Below, one piece after another: positions 41,201-47,192 of a DNA stretch of 64,000 bases. The stretch is from Elusimicrobiota bacterium (GTDB taxonomy: Bacteria > Elusimicrobiota > Elusimicrobia > UBA1565). The position numbers were made by a program, and so were the translations under genes. How positions within the stretch are numbered: position 1 is the first letter of the stretch; each line of letters starts with the position of its first letter. The stretch covers positions 1 through 64,000 of the forward strand of contig DMEZ01000015.1 of the NCBI GenBank assembly GCA_003450735.1, written 5' to 3'. The notes under the pieces were generated by a model. The model searched no databases and had not been told where the DNA came from. It saw nothing but the letters and a program-made list of their open reading frames with translations.

Positions 41201-41666
41201 ACAGGATGTCCGAATCGACGAAGTCGCAGTAGGCCGCCTGGGTGTTGGTCGGAGGATCCAGGATGACCATCGAGCGCGTCCCGTAGGCGGTGGCGAGCGC
41301 CCCCACGGCCATGACCTCGTTGACGTCCCAGCTGAGGCAGTTCACGTGGTCGGCGCTGTCCTTGCGGGTGCAGGCGCCGTTCGTGTAGTCGGCCGAGAAC
41401 ACGCTGCCCGGGAGGTTGTTCCAGCGGTTGATGCCGGTCTTGAGGGCCGTGTCGTAGGCGGTGCCGAGCGTGAAGTCCGCGTTGTTGATGACCGCGGCGA
41501 CGTTGTTGGTCGGCCACTTGGTGTTGCACTGGAAGACGCCGCTGTCCACCCAGGCCCCGCCGGTCCAGTTGAAGAGGTTGCTCGTGTTGAGGGTGTAGCC
41601 GCCGGCGGGTGCGGGCCGGAGCGTTCCGATGACCGAGAGGAAGAGCGCCAGGCGGACGGATCTCAT
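35295..41666 (-). CDS. giant secreted matrixin-like metalloprotease with 15 FnIII domains
   Basis: A 2123-aa protein with a signal peptide. Residues 25-230 are a matrixin-like metzincin with HEFGHTVGFMH (184-194) binding zinc, followed by the Met-turn ISIMGAYS. Residues about 240-375 look like a CARDB adhesion domain and about 378-475 like a bacterial Ig/cadherin-type domain. Fifteen FnIII repeats of about 93 residues follow (477-1880), most with the recurring SGW...F-GL-PNTTYYFRVKARN pattern. A ZU5-like domain (about 1900-2020) and a FlgD/type IX-sorting-like C-terminal domain (LTWDGRNRSGSRVGSGTYLAVI) end the protein. An extracellular or surface protease with a long stalk is likely. It is coupled by ATGA overlaps to genes on both sides. 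Confidence 0.9.
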   Translation of the reverse strand: MRSVRLALFLSVIGTLRPAPAGGYTLNTSNLFNWTGGAWVDSGVFQCNTKWPTNNVAAVINNADFTLGTAYDTALKTGINRWNNLPGSVFSADYTNGACTRKDSADHVNCLSWDVNEVMAVGALATAYGTRSMVILDPPTNTQAAYCDFVDSDILFDDDLAWSTALTLANEAAPPYNFLAVAAHEFGHTVGFMHDTANISIMGAYSNPGASGPYGYDPNNDIQLHADELGGLRALYPAGTVGQDIAILPWKIGAPAGGYSTVWKTIYSIAAPDSTPAGTLNRSDGGAQIEYTLMNRGTASQTFNVGFYLYQNAAWRLLSKTNDVTLAAGAWGTSVRVLTLPLDVAPGNYTFKVVADCDNTVAETSETNNDMKVVFPFPINVNNAPTLTVYRDGAVTAGFNTGWGDPVTLVAAATDAEGDAITYSASGLPAGATFTPATKTFSWTPSSTQKNTTFNVTFAVTDGYLSRNQVIPIAVKDVGPPTSLNPSSIATGTITAAWGDNGNPTGTQYYAESARDSLFTTGLANSGWITDKSYSFTGLWVNQQYYMRVKARDPVSMVVTSSISLPSAWTLSHPPGSAGLGAVGATSAVANWTKGPDPGNPPNVEYLAQRSTDSSFNGTLADSGWTTALTAAFSGLTPNTTYYFRVKSRNGAAVESAPTDLPQAQTLANPPLSAAPTDVSSGSMRANWGANGNPGWTRYSLERSLNSGFSDPLASLRITGTSYPYSDLVPDTSYYTRVLAYNHQGLPTTVTTLPVVRSSAAPPVALPPTRRTEEAVNCNWTKENNPSSVRYYAERATNDAFSANLLGSGWITTSSHSFSGLSWDTVYYFRVKARNSAGTETAYTLLPATRTWAFHVTLPPEDLTFTFVGQNSLNVSWLLLAPTEAPLWVLSTRSDFLTTVSSQAGATGQQSTSFGGLEPNTTYHFKVKVSTAQDVFFSYLISTPTLAAVPSSAAPTGITTGAIQANWGDGSNPAGTEYLAERALDPSFGSGIASSGWITALSKEFTGLAPDTTYYFRVRARNHAGLETSVRTLAAVPTLAMPPLSEAPTDLTHDAVVAHWGANGNPGWTRYLAERARDEAFSTGRADSGWIVGVSHNFTGLLPNATYYFRVTGLGASSVQTSSTALPSVLTHSQPPPPASASSVSTDAVTVNWETGVNPPQTTYLVQRATDSLFRSGLADSGWVQRTSHSFTALELNKRYYFRAKSRNDAGVESSTISLPSVATLALPPLSASPQAVHATSATIAWSLGSNPPVTNFLAEGSFDPLFGEIPWSSAWVQGSTFAFSGLTPNTTYYFRVRAQNLDAVNTSTVALPAILTHAGSPFVQSPAAISTGSMIASWNPFWNPAGTQYYAERSLYSDFRTTENTGWITHSTWALTGLSANTNYHFRVKARNRDLIESSWTVLPVGTTLALPPAPAPATGVTSSAITLNWAHAGNDPGTQYQLEQALDPAFGTGYVLSPWFTGTSRTYTSLTPNTRYYFRLHARNYDLVETASVVLDSVLTLAAPPESLAPGPVLEFSFTANWGSNGNPAGTEFYVERSTDPGYYPAVGSGWTQDTTFDFMELAPTTLYYLRVKARNYDGDETAFIVLSATQTQSGLPIPRAVRLAPTGADSLSASWQLLAAGEVPVYALSSRRDFTVIVASQTGTADQTSASFSSLSPNTTYFFKIKLSTAPDSLYSAIASSSTIPLIPSSLAEASSDNNALGLRWAPNGNPLSTHYLTEVSRDTGFLSVESSSVTFTTASVVSGLQPNTRYYARVRALHHGSITTTPLAPGTPLSTLSNPPGALAQPFVAVTFSSVTAQWTPLPTAPQSASATGYSLQASTAADFSGTVSSASVPGQASSLGLAGLEMSTTYYLRAASLNMDGKPKYLSLGSTRTFIATAASGRVSGPPLSVSVAPVFPQLTSISVAAPAGVLPAGSTLSVNTGVLFVMPPADCNQASLRPLGSGVGVEISAGGVQPIGLVSITMQYVPSQLPAGADPNALVIARYSDSSRQWVVLPSRVDSGARTVTAQTDHFSLFAPFLAAAGASLEDLQVFPIPWKIGSGDALYDAPKLTFSSLPADANVRIFTILGELVWREAAGASGILTWDGRNRSGSRVGSGTYLAVIEGAGSKKVRRLVVIR
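36030..40240 (-). repeat. array of 15 FnIII-coding repeats
   Basis: Degenerate tandem repeats of about 280 bp within the giant protease gene. Two repeats (around 36590-36870 and 38800-39080) belong to a distinct subtype lacking the SGW block and reading STRSDFLTTV or SSRRDFTVIV. This implies at least one internal duplication of a multi-repeat block. Confidence 0.85.
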
Positions 41667-42421
41667 CGGAGCGGGGCGAGGTCCTTGCGCTGATCCCCCG
41701 ACTTGGCCGGTCTCGGGGGGGAGAAGCGGCCTTCGCGTCCGCGCTTCTGGATGCTCGACCTCAGTTCCTGGACGAGGTCTTCTGCCCGCCGCTTGGGGCG
41801 CTCGCGCAGGGCGCTCGCGCGCTTACGCTCCTCGCCCTCGCCCCGCAGGCGTGCGGCTTTCGCCTTCGAATCGTCCTCCTCCCCGGGGAAGTACCCAGGG
41901 CGGGAGGGCTCGCCGCGCGGGCGGAAGACCGGTTCCGGCCCCGAGAGGTCGAGGACTTCATCCTCGTCCCGGTACAGCAGGTCCTCTCCCGAGGCGGTGT
42001 CGCGCACGACCTGGAAGGAGCCCTGCCGGACCCCGACGATGGGGCAGGTCCGGGTCAAATTGCCCGACAGGAAGAGGAGGCGGCGCTCGCCTTTCCGGAA
42101 CGTGGGCGCGCCGACCTGCTCCTGGGAGATCTGCCCGGGGATGTCCCCGCCGTCGATACGGACCGTATAGGTCTTCGCCCCGCCCTCGATGCCGCCCTTC
42201 AGGATGTCGAGGTCCTTGAAGGTCACGAAGGTGAAGACCCCGGTCTTGTCCGAGTTCCATCGGGCCTCCACCGACTCGACCGTCCCGTTGAAGACCAGTT
42301 CCGAGACGTCGATCATCTCGTCGAGGCCCATCGCGCGGACGAAGGTCGCGTGCGCGCGCCCGCATAAGAGTAATATGGCGCAGAAGGGGACGATCAAGGC
42401 GGCGAAGAGGCGGTTCCGCAT
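41663..42421 (-). CDS. secreted protein of unknown function preceding the FnIII protease
   Basis: A 252-aa protein with a signal peptide (LFAALIVPFCAILLLCGRAHA). The mature amino part (LDEMIDVSELVFNGTVESVEARW, TFVTFKDLDILKG, GEDLLYR) looks like a compact beta domain of about 130 residues. The C-terminal third is charged, Arg/Glu-rich and probably disordered. I recognise no named family. AAGGA lies 9-10 nt before the ATG. The stop overlaps the protease start as ATGA, so it is the first gene of a three-gene secreted/outer-membrane operon. An inhibitor, chaperone or assembly factor of the protease is plausible from position only. Confidence 0.8.
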   Translation of the reverse strand: MRNRLFAALIVPFCAILLLCGRAHATFVRAMGLDEMIDVSELVFNGTVESVEARWNSDKTGVFTFVTFKDLDILKGGIEGGAKTYTVRIDGGDIPGQISQEQVGAPTFRKGERRLLFLSGNLTRTCPIVGVRQGSFQVVRDTASGEDLLYRDEDEVLDLSGPEPVFRPRGEPSRPGYFPGEEDDSKAKAARLRGEGEERKRASALRERPKRRAEDLVQELRSSIQKRGREGRFSPPRPAKSGDQRKDLAPLR

Positions 42422-42460
42422 AGGGGCAGATCCTTATTAGTGTAAGGCGGGCTCCCGGCG

Positions 42461-42473
42461 TTGTCAATGACAA
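42461..42473. other. 13-bp palindrome between divergent genes
   Basis: TTGTCA-A-TGACAA lies between the divergent secreted-protein operon and the M20-like gene. It could be a regulator site for either. It does not fit the TTGAC-N4-GTCAA motif found elsewhere in the window. Confidence 0.35.
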
Positions 42474-42505
42474 GGAAGTTACAGAAATCGGGCGGAAAAC
42501 TAGGG

Positions 42506-42511
42506 TATCAT
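42506..42511 (+). promoter_or_regulatory. -10 hexamer implying a leaderless start for the leader peptide
   Basis: TATCAT, preceded by TAGGG, ends 8 nt before the ATG at 42520 with no Shine-Dalgarno. The hexamer is the same as the -10 at 29683-29688. It overlaps the alternative ATG at 42510, which argues against that start. Confidence 0.45.
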
Positions 42512-42519
42512 GTCCTTGA

Positions 42520-42588
42520 ATGGACACGGATCAGCGCAAAGCGTGGCTGCAGTCGGCGGGCATCCTGGGCCAAGCTCCCGCGCCATGA
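42520..42588 (+). CDS. 22-residue leader peptide coupled to the M20-like gene
   Basis: An open frame MDTDQRKAWLQSAGILGQAP ending in AP and a TGA at 42586-42588 that overlaps the ATG of the M20-like gene as ATGA. The only promoter-like element points at this ATG. The M20-like gene has no ribosome site of its own, so translation of the leader would deliver ribosomes to it. The ORF is too short for an independent claim; the coupling is the evidence. Confidence 0.45.
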   Translation: MDTDQRKAWLQSAGILGQAPAP

Positions 42589-43898
42589 GCGTCATCGCCC
42601 GCGCCGGCCGAGCCTGGGCGCTCCTGCGGGAACTGCTCAGGGCCGACACCGCCAACCCCCCGGGCGACGAGTCCTCCGCCTCCGAGATCCTCGGCGACTT
42701 CCTGTCGGACGAAGGCCTCAGCGCCGTCCGGCTCGACGACGAGCCCGGCCGGGCCAACCTGCTGGCCCGGGTCCCCGGTGAGAGGCCGGGCGTCCTCCTC
42801 ACCGGCAGCATGGACGTCCCGCCGCCCGGAAAAGGCTGGAGCCATCCGCCCTTCGGCGGGGTCGAGGAGAACGGGTTCCTGTACGGCCCGGGGGCGCTGG
42901 GAGACAAGGCCTTCCTCGCGATGGCGGCCGTGGCCTTCGCCGAAGCTTCGCGGCGGCGGCTCTCTCGCGAGCTCATCCTGGCGGCGGTGGCCGACCGGGA
43001 GGGAGGAGGCCGTTGCGGCGCCCGCTTCCTGGCCCAGGCGCACCCCGAGTTCCTCAAGGCCGACTACATGCTGGGGTGGTCGGGCTGCTTCGCCCAGAGC
43101 CTGGGGAAGCTGCGGCTCCTTCCCATCGGCACGGCCCAGAAGGGGCGGCTGGATCTGCGTCTGCGCTTCCGCGGCGCCGGGGGGGGCGGCGGGACGCATC
43201 AGCCCAAGGCCGCGGCTTTCATGGCCGCGAAGGCGCTCTCAAGGCTCATCGGCGGCCTGCCCCTGCGCGGCTGCGGAGCTTCGCGCGTCTTCCTGAAGGA
43301 GGCGGGCCTGCGTTCCGGCTGGAGGGGGCTGCCGATGTGGGCGTTGACCTCGCAGTCGTTGGCGCCGGCGGCGCTCGCCCTGATGTCCGAGGAGCGCTCG
43401 GGCCGCATGCGCGCCCTGCTCTCGGCGACGGCCACCCCCGTCCGCTTCGAGGGCTCCGGAGTGGACGCCCTCACGATGGACCTCTCGCTGAGGACCCTGC
43501 CGGGCCGCAGCCGCGAGCAGTCCCTCTCCGAGCTGTGGAGGGTCCTGGGCGGCGAGGTCGAACACGAGGTCCTGGGCGAGGTCCCCTCCGTCGAGAGCTC
43601 CCACCGCACCCCGTTCTTCAGGCACCTGGCCGAGTCCGTCCGGAGGGTGTTCCCGGGCCACGAACCGGTGCCCTGTCTCGGGCTCCACGCCACGGACGCG
43701 GCGTTCTTCAGCCGACTGGGGATGGAGTGCTACGGGATGTCTCCTCTGCTCTTCGAAGACCGCGACCTCGCCGAACTGCCCGCGCGCGCGGGGGGGCCGG
43801 ACGAGCGCGTCCACGGCGAGTCGTTCTACAAGGGCTACGCCCTGCTGGAAGAGTCCGTGCTGGGTTTCGTGGAGAAGAAGGGGGCAGCCGCCGGCTAG
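42585..43898 (+). CDS. M20/ArgE-DapE-like protein with altered active site
   Basis: A 437-aa protein with the two-domain M20 layout. ELLRADTANPPGDE, LLTGSMDVPPPGKGWSHPPFGG, GPGALGDKAFLAMAAVA, DREGGGRCGA and the late MDLSLRTLPGRSREQ align with family landmarks. Two key residues differ. The first metal ligand in GHxDxxP is Ser75 (GSMDVPP), and the general-base Glu of the DEE motif is Arg138 (DRE). Asp77, Asp107, Glu139 and the C-terminal His remain. Canonical dinuclear zinc hydrolysis therefore seems unlikely; a binding protein or altered enzyme is more probable. Start chosen at 42585 by ATGA coupling to the leader. The stop shares CTAG with the convergent kinase. Confidence 0.85.
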   Translation: MSVIARAGRAWALLRELLRADTANPPGDESSASEILGDFLSDEGLSAVRLDDEPGRANLLARVPGERPGVLLTGSMDVPPPGKGWSHPPFGGVEENGFLYGPGALGDKAFLAMAAVAFAEASRRRLSRELILAAVADREGGGRCGARFLAQAHPEFLKADYMLGWSGCFAQSLGKLRLLPIGTAQKGRLDLRLRFRGAGGGGGTHQPKAAAFMAAKALSRLIGGLPLRGCGASRVFLKEAGLRSGWRGLPMWALTSQSLAPAALALMSEERSGRMRALLSATATPVRFEGSGVDALTMDLSLRTLPGRSREQSLSELWRVLGGEVEHEVLGEVPSVESSHRTPFFRHLAESVRRVFPGHEPVPCLGLHATDAAFFSRLGMECYGMSPLLFEDRDLAELPARAGGPDERVHGESFYKGYALLEESVLGFVEKKGAAAG

Positions 43899-45181
43899 CT
43901 CGGCGAGGCCGCGCCCTCTTCCTCCTCCTCGCTGGAGGAGGGGATCGTCAGGGTGGCGGGCAGGGTGAAGTGGAACTGGGCCCCGGCCCCGGGGGCGCTC
44001 TCCGCCCAGATGCGCCCGCCGTGCAGCTCGATGAGGCCCTTCACGATGCTCAAGCCCAGCCCCAGCCCCTTGTGGCTGTGCCGGGTCTCCTGCACCTGGT
44101 AGAAGCGCTCGAAGATCTTGTCCAGGTCCTTCTTGGCGATGCCCTTGCCGGTGTCCGACACGCTGAAGCGCACCGCGCCCTCCTCCGGGACGGCCGAGAC
44201 GACCACCTTCCCCCCCTTGGGGGTGAACTTGAGGGCGTTGCCGACCAGGTTCACGAGGACCTGGCGCAGGCGGTTGCGGTCGGCGTAGACCTGGACGGAG
44301 GGGTCGGGCAGCTCGGCCGTGAGGGTCAGGCCTTTCTCCCCGGCTTGGACCTTGAGGCCCTCGGCGGTCTCGCGGACGGCCTCCAGCGCGGGGAAGGTCT
44401 CGCAGCGCAGGGAGATCTTGTGGCCCTCCAGGCGCGTCGAGTCCAGCAGCTCCTCGATGAGGTCGTGCAGGTGCTGGGCGTTGCGGTGGATGCTGTCGAG
44501 GGCCCGGGTCAGGTCGTCGGCGGCCCACTCGCTCATCGGCCGCCTCAGCACGAAGCTCGAGTAGCCCCAGATGACCGAGAGCGGGTTCTTGAGTTCGTGG
44601 GCCAGGTCCTCGATGAACCGCTGCTGGGCCTCGCGGCCCTCCGTGAGCTGGCGGACGTGGCGGTTGAGGCGCTCGTTGACCCGGTACATCTCGCTGACCC
44701 CTTCCTGGATGTGCTGGTCCATCTCGTGCTGGATGGACGCGAGCTCGTGGGAGCGGGCAATGAGCTGGCGGATCAGGGTGTAGCGCTCGGCCGCGCGCTC
44801 GACCGCGGCTTCGGCCGCGTCCGGATGGCAGGGGGTGCTCAGGCAGTCGTAGTAGCCCTGGTTGGCGGCCTCCGCGGTCTCCTCGGGGGCGCCGGCGTTC
44901 ACGAGGGCCACGAGGGCCGCGTGGGGGTCGCGGGCTCGGATCTCCAGGAAGACCTGGCGCGCCTCGCCTTCGGGCAGCTTGAAGTCGATCAGGGCGATGG
45001 GGTAGCTCATGGCGGCCAGGAGCTTGTGCGCTTCGCGCAGGCCCGCCGCGGCGTCGACGGGGTAGGCTTCTTTCTCCAGGGCCGAGCGGAGGGCGGCTCG
45101 GCGGGAGGGGTCCGCGTCTATGAGGAGGACGGGAGGGCGGGAAGGGACGCGCTGCTCGCCCCAGGCCGTATCGGTCGCCAC
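43895..45181 (-). CDS. hybrid receiver - histidine kinase
   Basis: Cytoplasmic signalling protein of 428 aa without membrane segments. Residues 15-130 are a receiver domain with the phospho-Asp in IALIDFKLPEG, but the conserved Lys of the L-x-K-P loop is replaced (CLSTPCHP). The receiver may therefore not switch normally. A coiled helix (about 135-190) leads to the H-box EDLAHELKNPLSVIWGY and an ATPase domain with LVNLVGNALKFTPKGG, VSDTGKGIAKKD and HKGLGLGLSIVKGL. The tail is acidic. The start is a GTG at 45181, 6 nt after a perfect TATAAT. No partner regulator is adjacent; the CheY-like proteins at 59362-60154 are possible targets. Confidence 0.9.
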   Translation of the reverse strand: MATDTAWGEQRVPSRPPVLLIDADPSRRAALRSALEKEAYPVDAAAGLREAHKLLAAMSYPIALIDFKLPEGEARQVFLEIRARDPHAALVALVNAGAPEETAEAANQGYYDCLSTPCHPDAAEAAVERAAERYTLIRQLIARSHELASIQHEMDQHIQEGVSEMYRVNERLNRHVRQLTEGREAQQRFIEDLAHELKNPLSVIWGYSSFVLRRPMSEWAADDLTRALDSIHRNAQHLHDLIEELLDSTRLEGHKISLRCETFPALEAVRETAEGLKVQAGEKGLTLTAELPDPSVQVYADRNRLRQVLVNLVGNALKFTPKGGKVVVSAVPEEGAVRFSVSDTGKGIAKKDLDKIFERFYQVQETRHSHKGLGLGLSIVKGLIELHGGRIWAESAPGAGAQFHFTLPATLTIPSSSEEEEEGAASPS

Positions 45182-45187
45182 CCGGTC

Positions 45188-45204
45188 ATTATAAAAAATA
45201 TAAT
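45188..45204. promoter_or_regulatory. symmetric bidirectional promoter
   Basis: ATTATA-AAAAA-TATAAT is a perfect inverted repeat that gives a consensus -10 on each strand. The minus-strand -10 ends 6 nt before the kinase GTG at 45181; the plus-strand -10 ends 12 nt before hutI. Neither gene has a good -35 or Shine-Dalgarno, so both transcripts would be leaderless or nearly so. Confidence 0.6.
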
Positions 45205-45216
45205 CCCTCCACCTCC

Positions 45217-46479
45217 ATGAAACAGCTCATCGTCAACGCCGACCTCGCCACCTTCTCGGGCCCCGAGGGGCCGCGCGCGGGCGCCGAGATGCGGAGCCTC
45301 GGCCTCATCCGCGGCGGCGCGGTGCTCATGGACGGCGGGAAGATCGTCTCCTCCGGCCTCAAGGAGCTGGTGCTCAAGCACCCGGACGCGGGCAAGGCCC
45401 GCCTGCTCGACGCGGGCGGCCGCCTCCTCCTGCCGGGCTTCGTGGACTGCCACACCCACCCGGTCTTCGCCGAGCCTCGCCTGCGGGACTACGGCCTGCG
45501 CGCCCAGGGCAAGACCTACGAAGAGATCGCGGCCGAGGGCGGAGGCATCGTTTCGAGCGTGCGCGCGGTGCGCGGGGCGTCCCAGGAGGACCTCGCCCGC
45601 GGGCTCTTCGAGCGCGCCCGCCGCTTCCTGGAGTGCGGGACCACCACCCTCGAGGCTAAGAGCGGCTACGGGCTCGACCCGGACTCCGAGCTCAAGATGC
45701 TGAGGGCCATGAAGGCCGCCGCGGCCGGCTCCCCGCTCGAGATCCTGCCGACCTTCCTGGGGGCGCACGCCGTCCCGCCGGAGTACGCGGGGCGGACCGA
45801 CGACTACGTCCGCCTCCTGGTCAGCGAGGTCTTGCCGGTCGTCGCCCGCGAGGGCCTCGCCCGCTTCGCGGACGCCTTCTGCGAGGAGGGCTACTTCTCC
45901 CCGGAGCAGGCCGAGTTCTACCTCAAGGCCTGCCAGGGCGCGGGGCTCGGGCTCCGCCTCCACGCCGAGCAGTTCACCCGCTGCGGCGGCGCCCTGCTCG
46001 CCGCCAGGCTGGGGGCGCTCTCGGCCGACCACCTCGACCGGGTCGAGGACAACGACCTGGCGGCCCTGAAGGCGGCCGGCGTGGTCGCCTGCCTGGTGCC
46101 CGGCTCCAACCACTTCCTCGGGCTCTCGGAGTTCCCGCCGGCCCGCAGGATCATCGACGCGGGCGTCCCGGTGGCGCTCGCCACGGACTTCAACCCCGGC
46201 ACCTGCCCCTGCTGGAACCTGCAGGAGATCCTGTCCATCGCGGTCAGCCGCATGAGGATGACCCCGGAGGAGGCCCTCTGCGCGGTCACGGTGAACGCCG
46301 CGCACGCGCTGGGCCTCGGGAAGACCCACGGGCGCATCCAGCCCGGGATGCAGGCCGACCTCGTCCTCTTCGACTGCCAGGACCCGCGCGAGCTCCCCTA
46401 CTGGTTCGGCGCCAACCTGGCGGTCACGGTCTTCAAGCGCGGCAACGTCGTCCACTCCACGGAGGAACTGCGGTTTTGA
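45217..46479 (+). CDS. hutI: imidazolonepropionase
   Basis: Hydrolyses 4-imidazolone-5-propanoate to N-formimino-glutamate, third step of histidine degradation; a cytoplasmic metal-dependent amidohydrolase. The 420-aa protein shows GFVDCHTHPVFAEPR (metal HxH), GGGIVSSVRAVRGAS, LEAKSGYGLDPDSELKML, LRLHAEQFT, SADHLDRV, and ATDFNPGTCPCWNLQEIL, all diagnostic for HutI. No hutH, hutU or hutF lies nearby, so the pathway is either dispersed or incomplete. The plus-strand sequence before the ATG (CCTCCACCTCC) is the opposite of a ribosome site. Confidence 0.96.
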   Translation: MKQLIVNADLATFSGPEGPRAGAEMRSLGLIRGGAVLMDGGKIVSSGLKELVLKHPDAGKARLLDAGGRLLLPGFVDCHTHPVFAEPRLRDYGLRAQGKTYEEIAAEGGGIVSSVRAVRGASQEDLARGLFERARRFLECGTTTLEAKSGYGLDPDSELKMLRAMKAAAAGSPLEILPTFLGAHAVPPEYAGRTDDYVRLLVSEVLPVVAREGLARFADAFCEEGYFSPEQAEFYLKACQGAGLGLRLHAEQFTRCGGALLAARLGALSADHLDRVEDNDLAALKAAGVVACLVPGSNHFLGLSEFPPARRIIDAGVPVALATDFNPGTCPCWNLQEILSIAVSRMRMTPEEALCAVTVNAAHALGLGKTHGRIQPGMQADLVLFDCQDPRELPYWFGANLAVTVFKRGNVVHSTEELRF

Positions 46480-47192
46480 AGCCCCGGGTCAGGGTCGTCC
46501 TCTTCGACATCGACGGGACGCTCATCCGCGTCGGCGGGGCGGGCCGCAAGGGCCTCAACCGCGCGGCCTTCAACCTCTACGGCAAGCGGGGCGTGTTCCG
46601 GGAACTGTCCCTCGCCGGCCGCACCGATCTGTGGAACTTCACGGAGGCCGTGCGGCGGGCGACGGGCAAGGAGCCTTCCCGCCGGGAGGTCGAGCGCCTG
46701 CACCGCGAGTACCTGCGCCTCCTGCCGGGCTTCGTGCGCCGGGCCTGGGACTCCGGGAAGTACCGCGTCATCCCCGGCATCAAGCGCCTGCTCCGGCGCC
46801 TCAGCCGCGAGGAGGGCGTCCTGCTGGGCCTGGGAACGGGGAACATGGAGAAGGGCGCGCGCATCAAGCTCGAGCCTTCCGGCCTCAACGGCTATTTCCC
46901 GTTCGGGGGCTTCGGCTCGGACTCCTTCCACCGCGCGACGCTCTTGAAGAAGGCCCTCCGGCGCGCCCGGACGCTGGCCGGCGGGGCGGCCATCGCCCCG
47001 GAGGATGTCACGGTGGTGGGAGACACGCCCCTCGACGTGAAAGCCGGCCGGAAGGCGGGCTTCAAGACGATCGGGGTCGGGACGGGCTTCGCCGCGTGGG
47101 AGGACCTCGCGGCCTCGGAGCCCGACCACCTCGCGAGGGACTTCAAGGATGTGGACCGATGGGCAAGATGGCTGATCGGATCGAAGCGCTGA
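46476..47192 (+). CDS. HAD-family phosphatase
   Basis: Haloacid-dehalogenase superfamily hydrolase of 238 aa. Motif I is VVLFDIDGTLIRVGGAG; motif II lies around LGLGTGN; the motif III Lys is in ATLLKKALRRA; motif IV is TVVGDTPLDVKAGRKAG. The helical cap (residues 20-90) makes it a subclass I phosphoglycolate phosphatase-like enzyme with undetermined substrate. The start is a TTG at 46476 that overlaps the hutI stop as TTGA. The next gene's start overlaps its end by about 34 nt. Confidence 0.88.
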   Translation: MKPRVRVVLFDIDGTLIRVGGAGRKGLNRAAFNLYGKRGVFRELSLAGRTDLWNFTEAVRRATGKEPSRREVERLHREYLRLLPGFVRRAWDSGKYRVIPGIKRLLRRLSREEGVLLGLGTGNMEKGARIKLEPSGLNGYFPFGGFGSDSFHRATLLKKALRRARTLAGGAAIAPEDVTVVGDTPLDVKAGRKAGFKTIGVGTGFAAWEDLAASEPDHLARDFKDVDRWARWLIGSKR

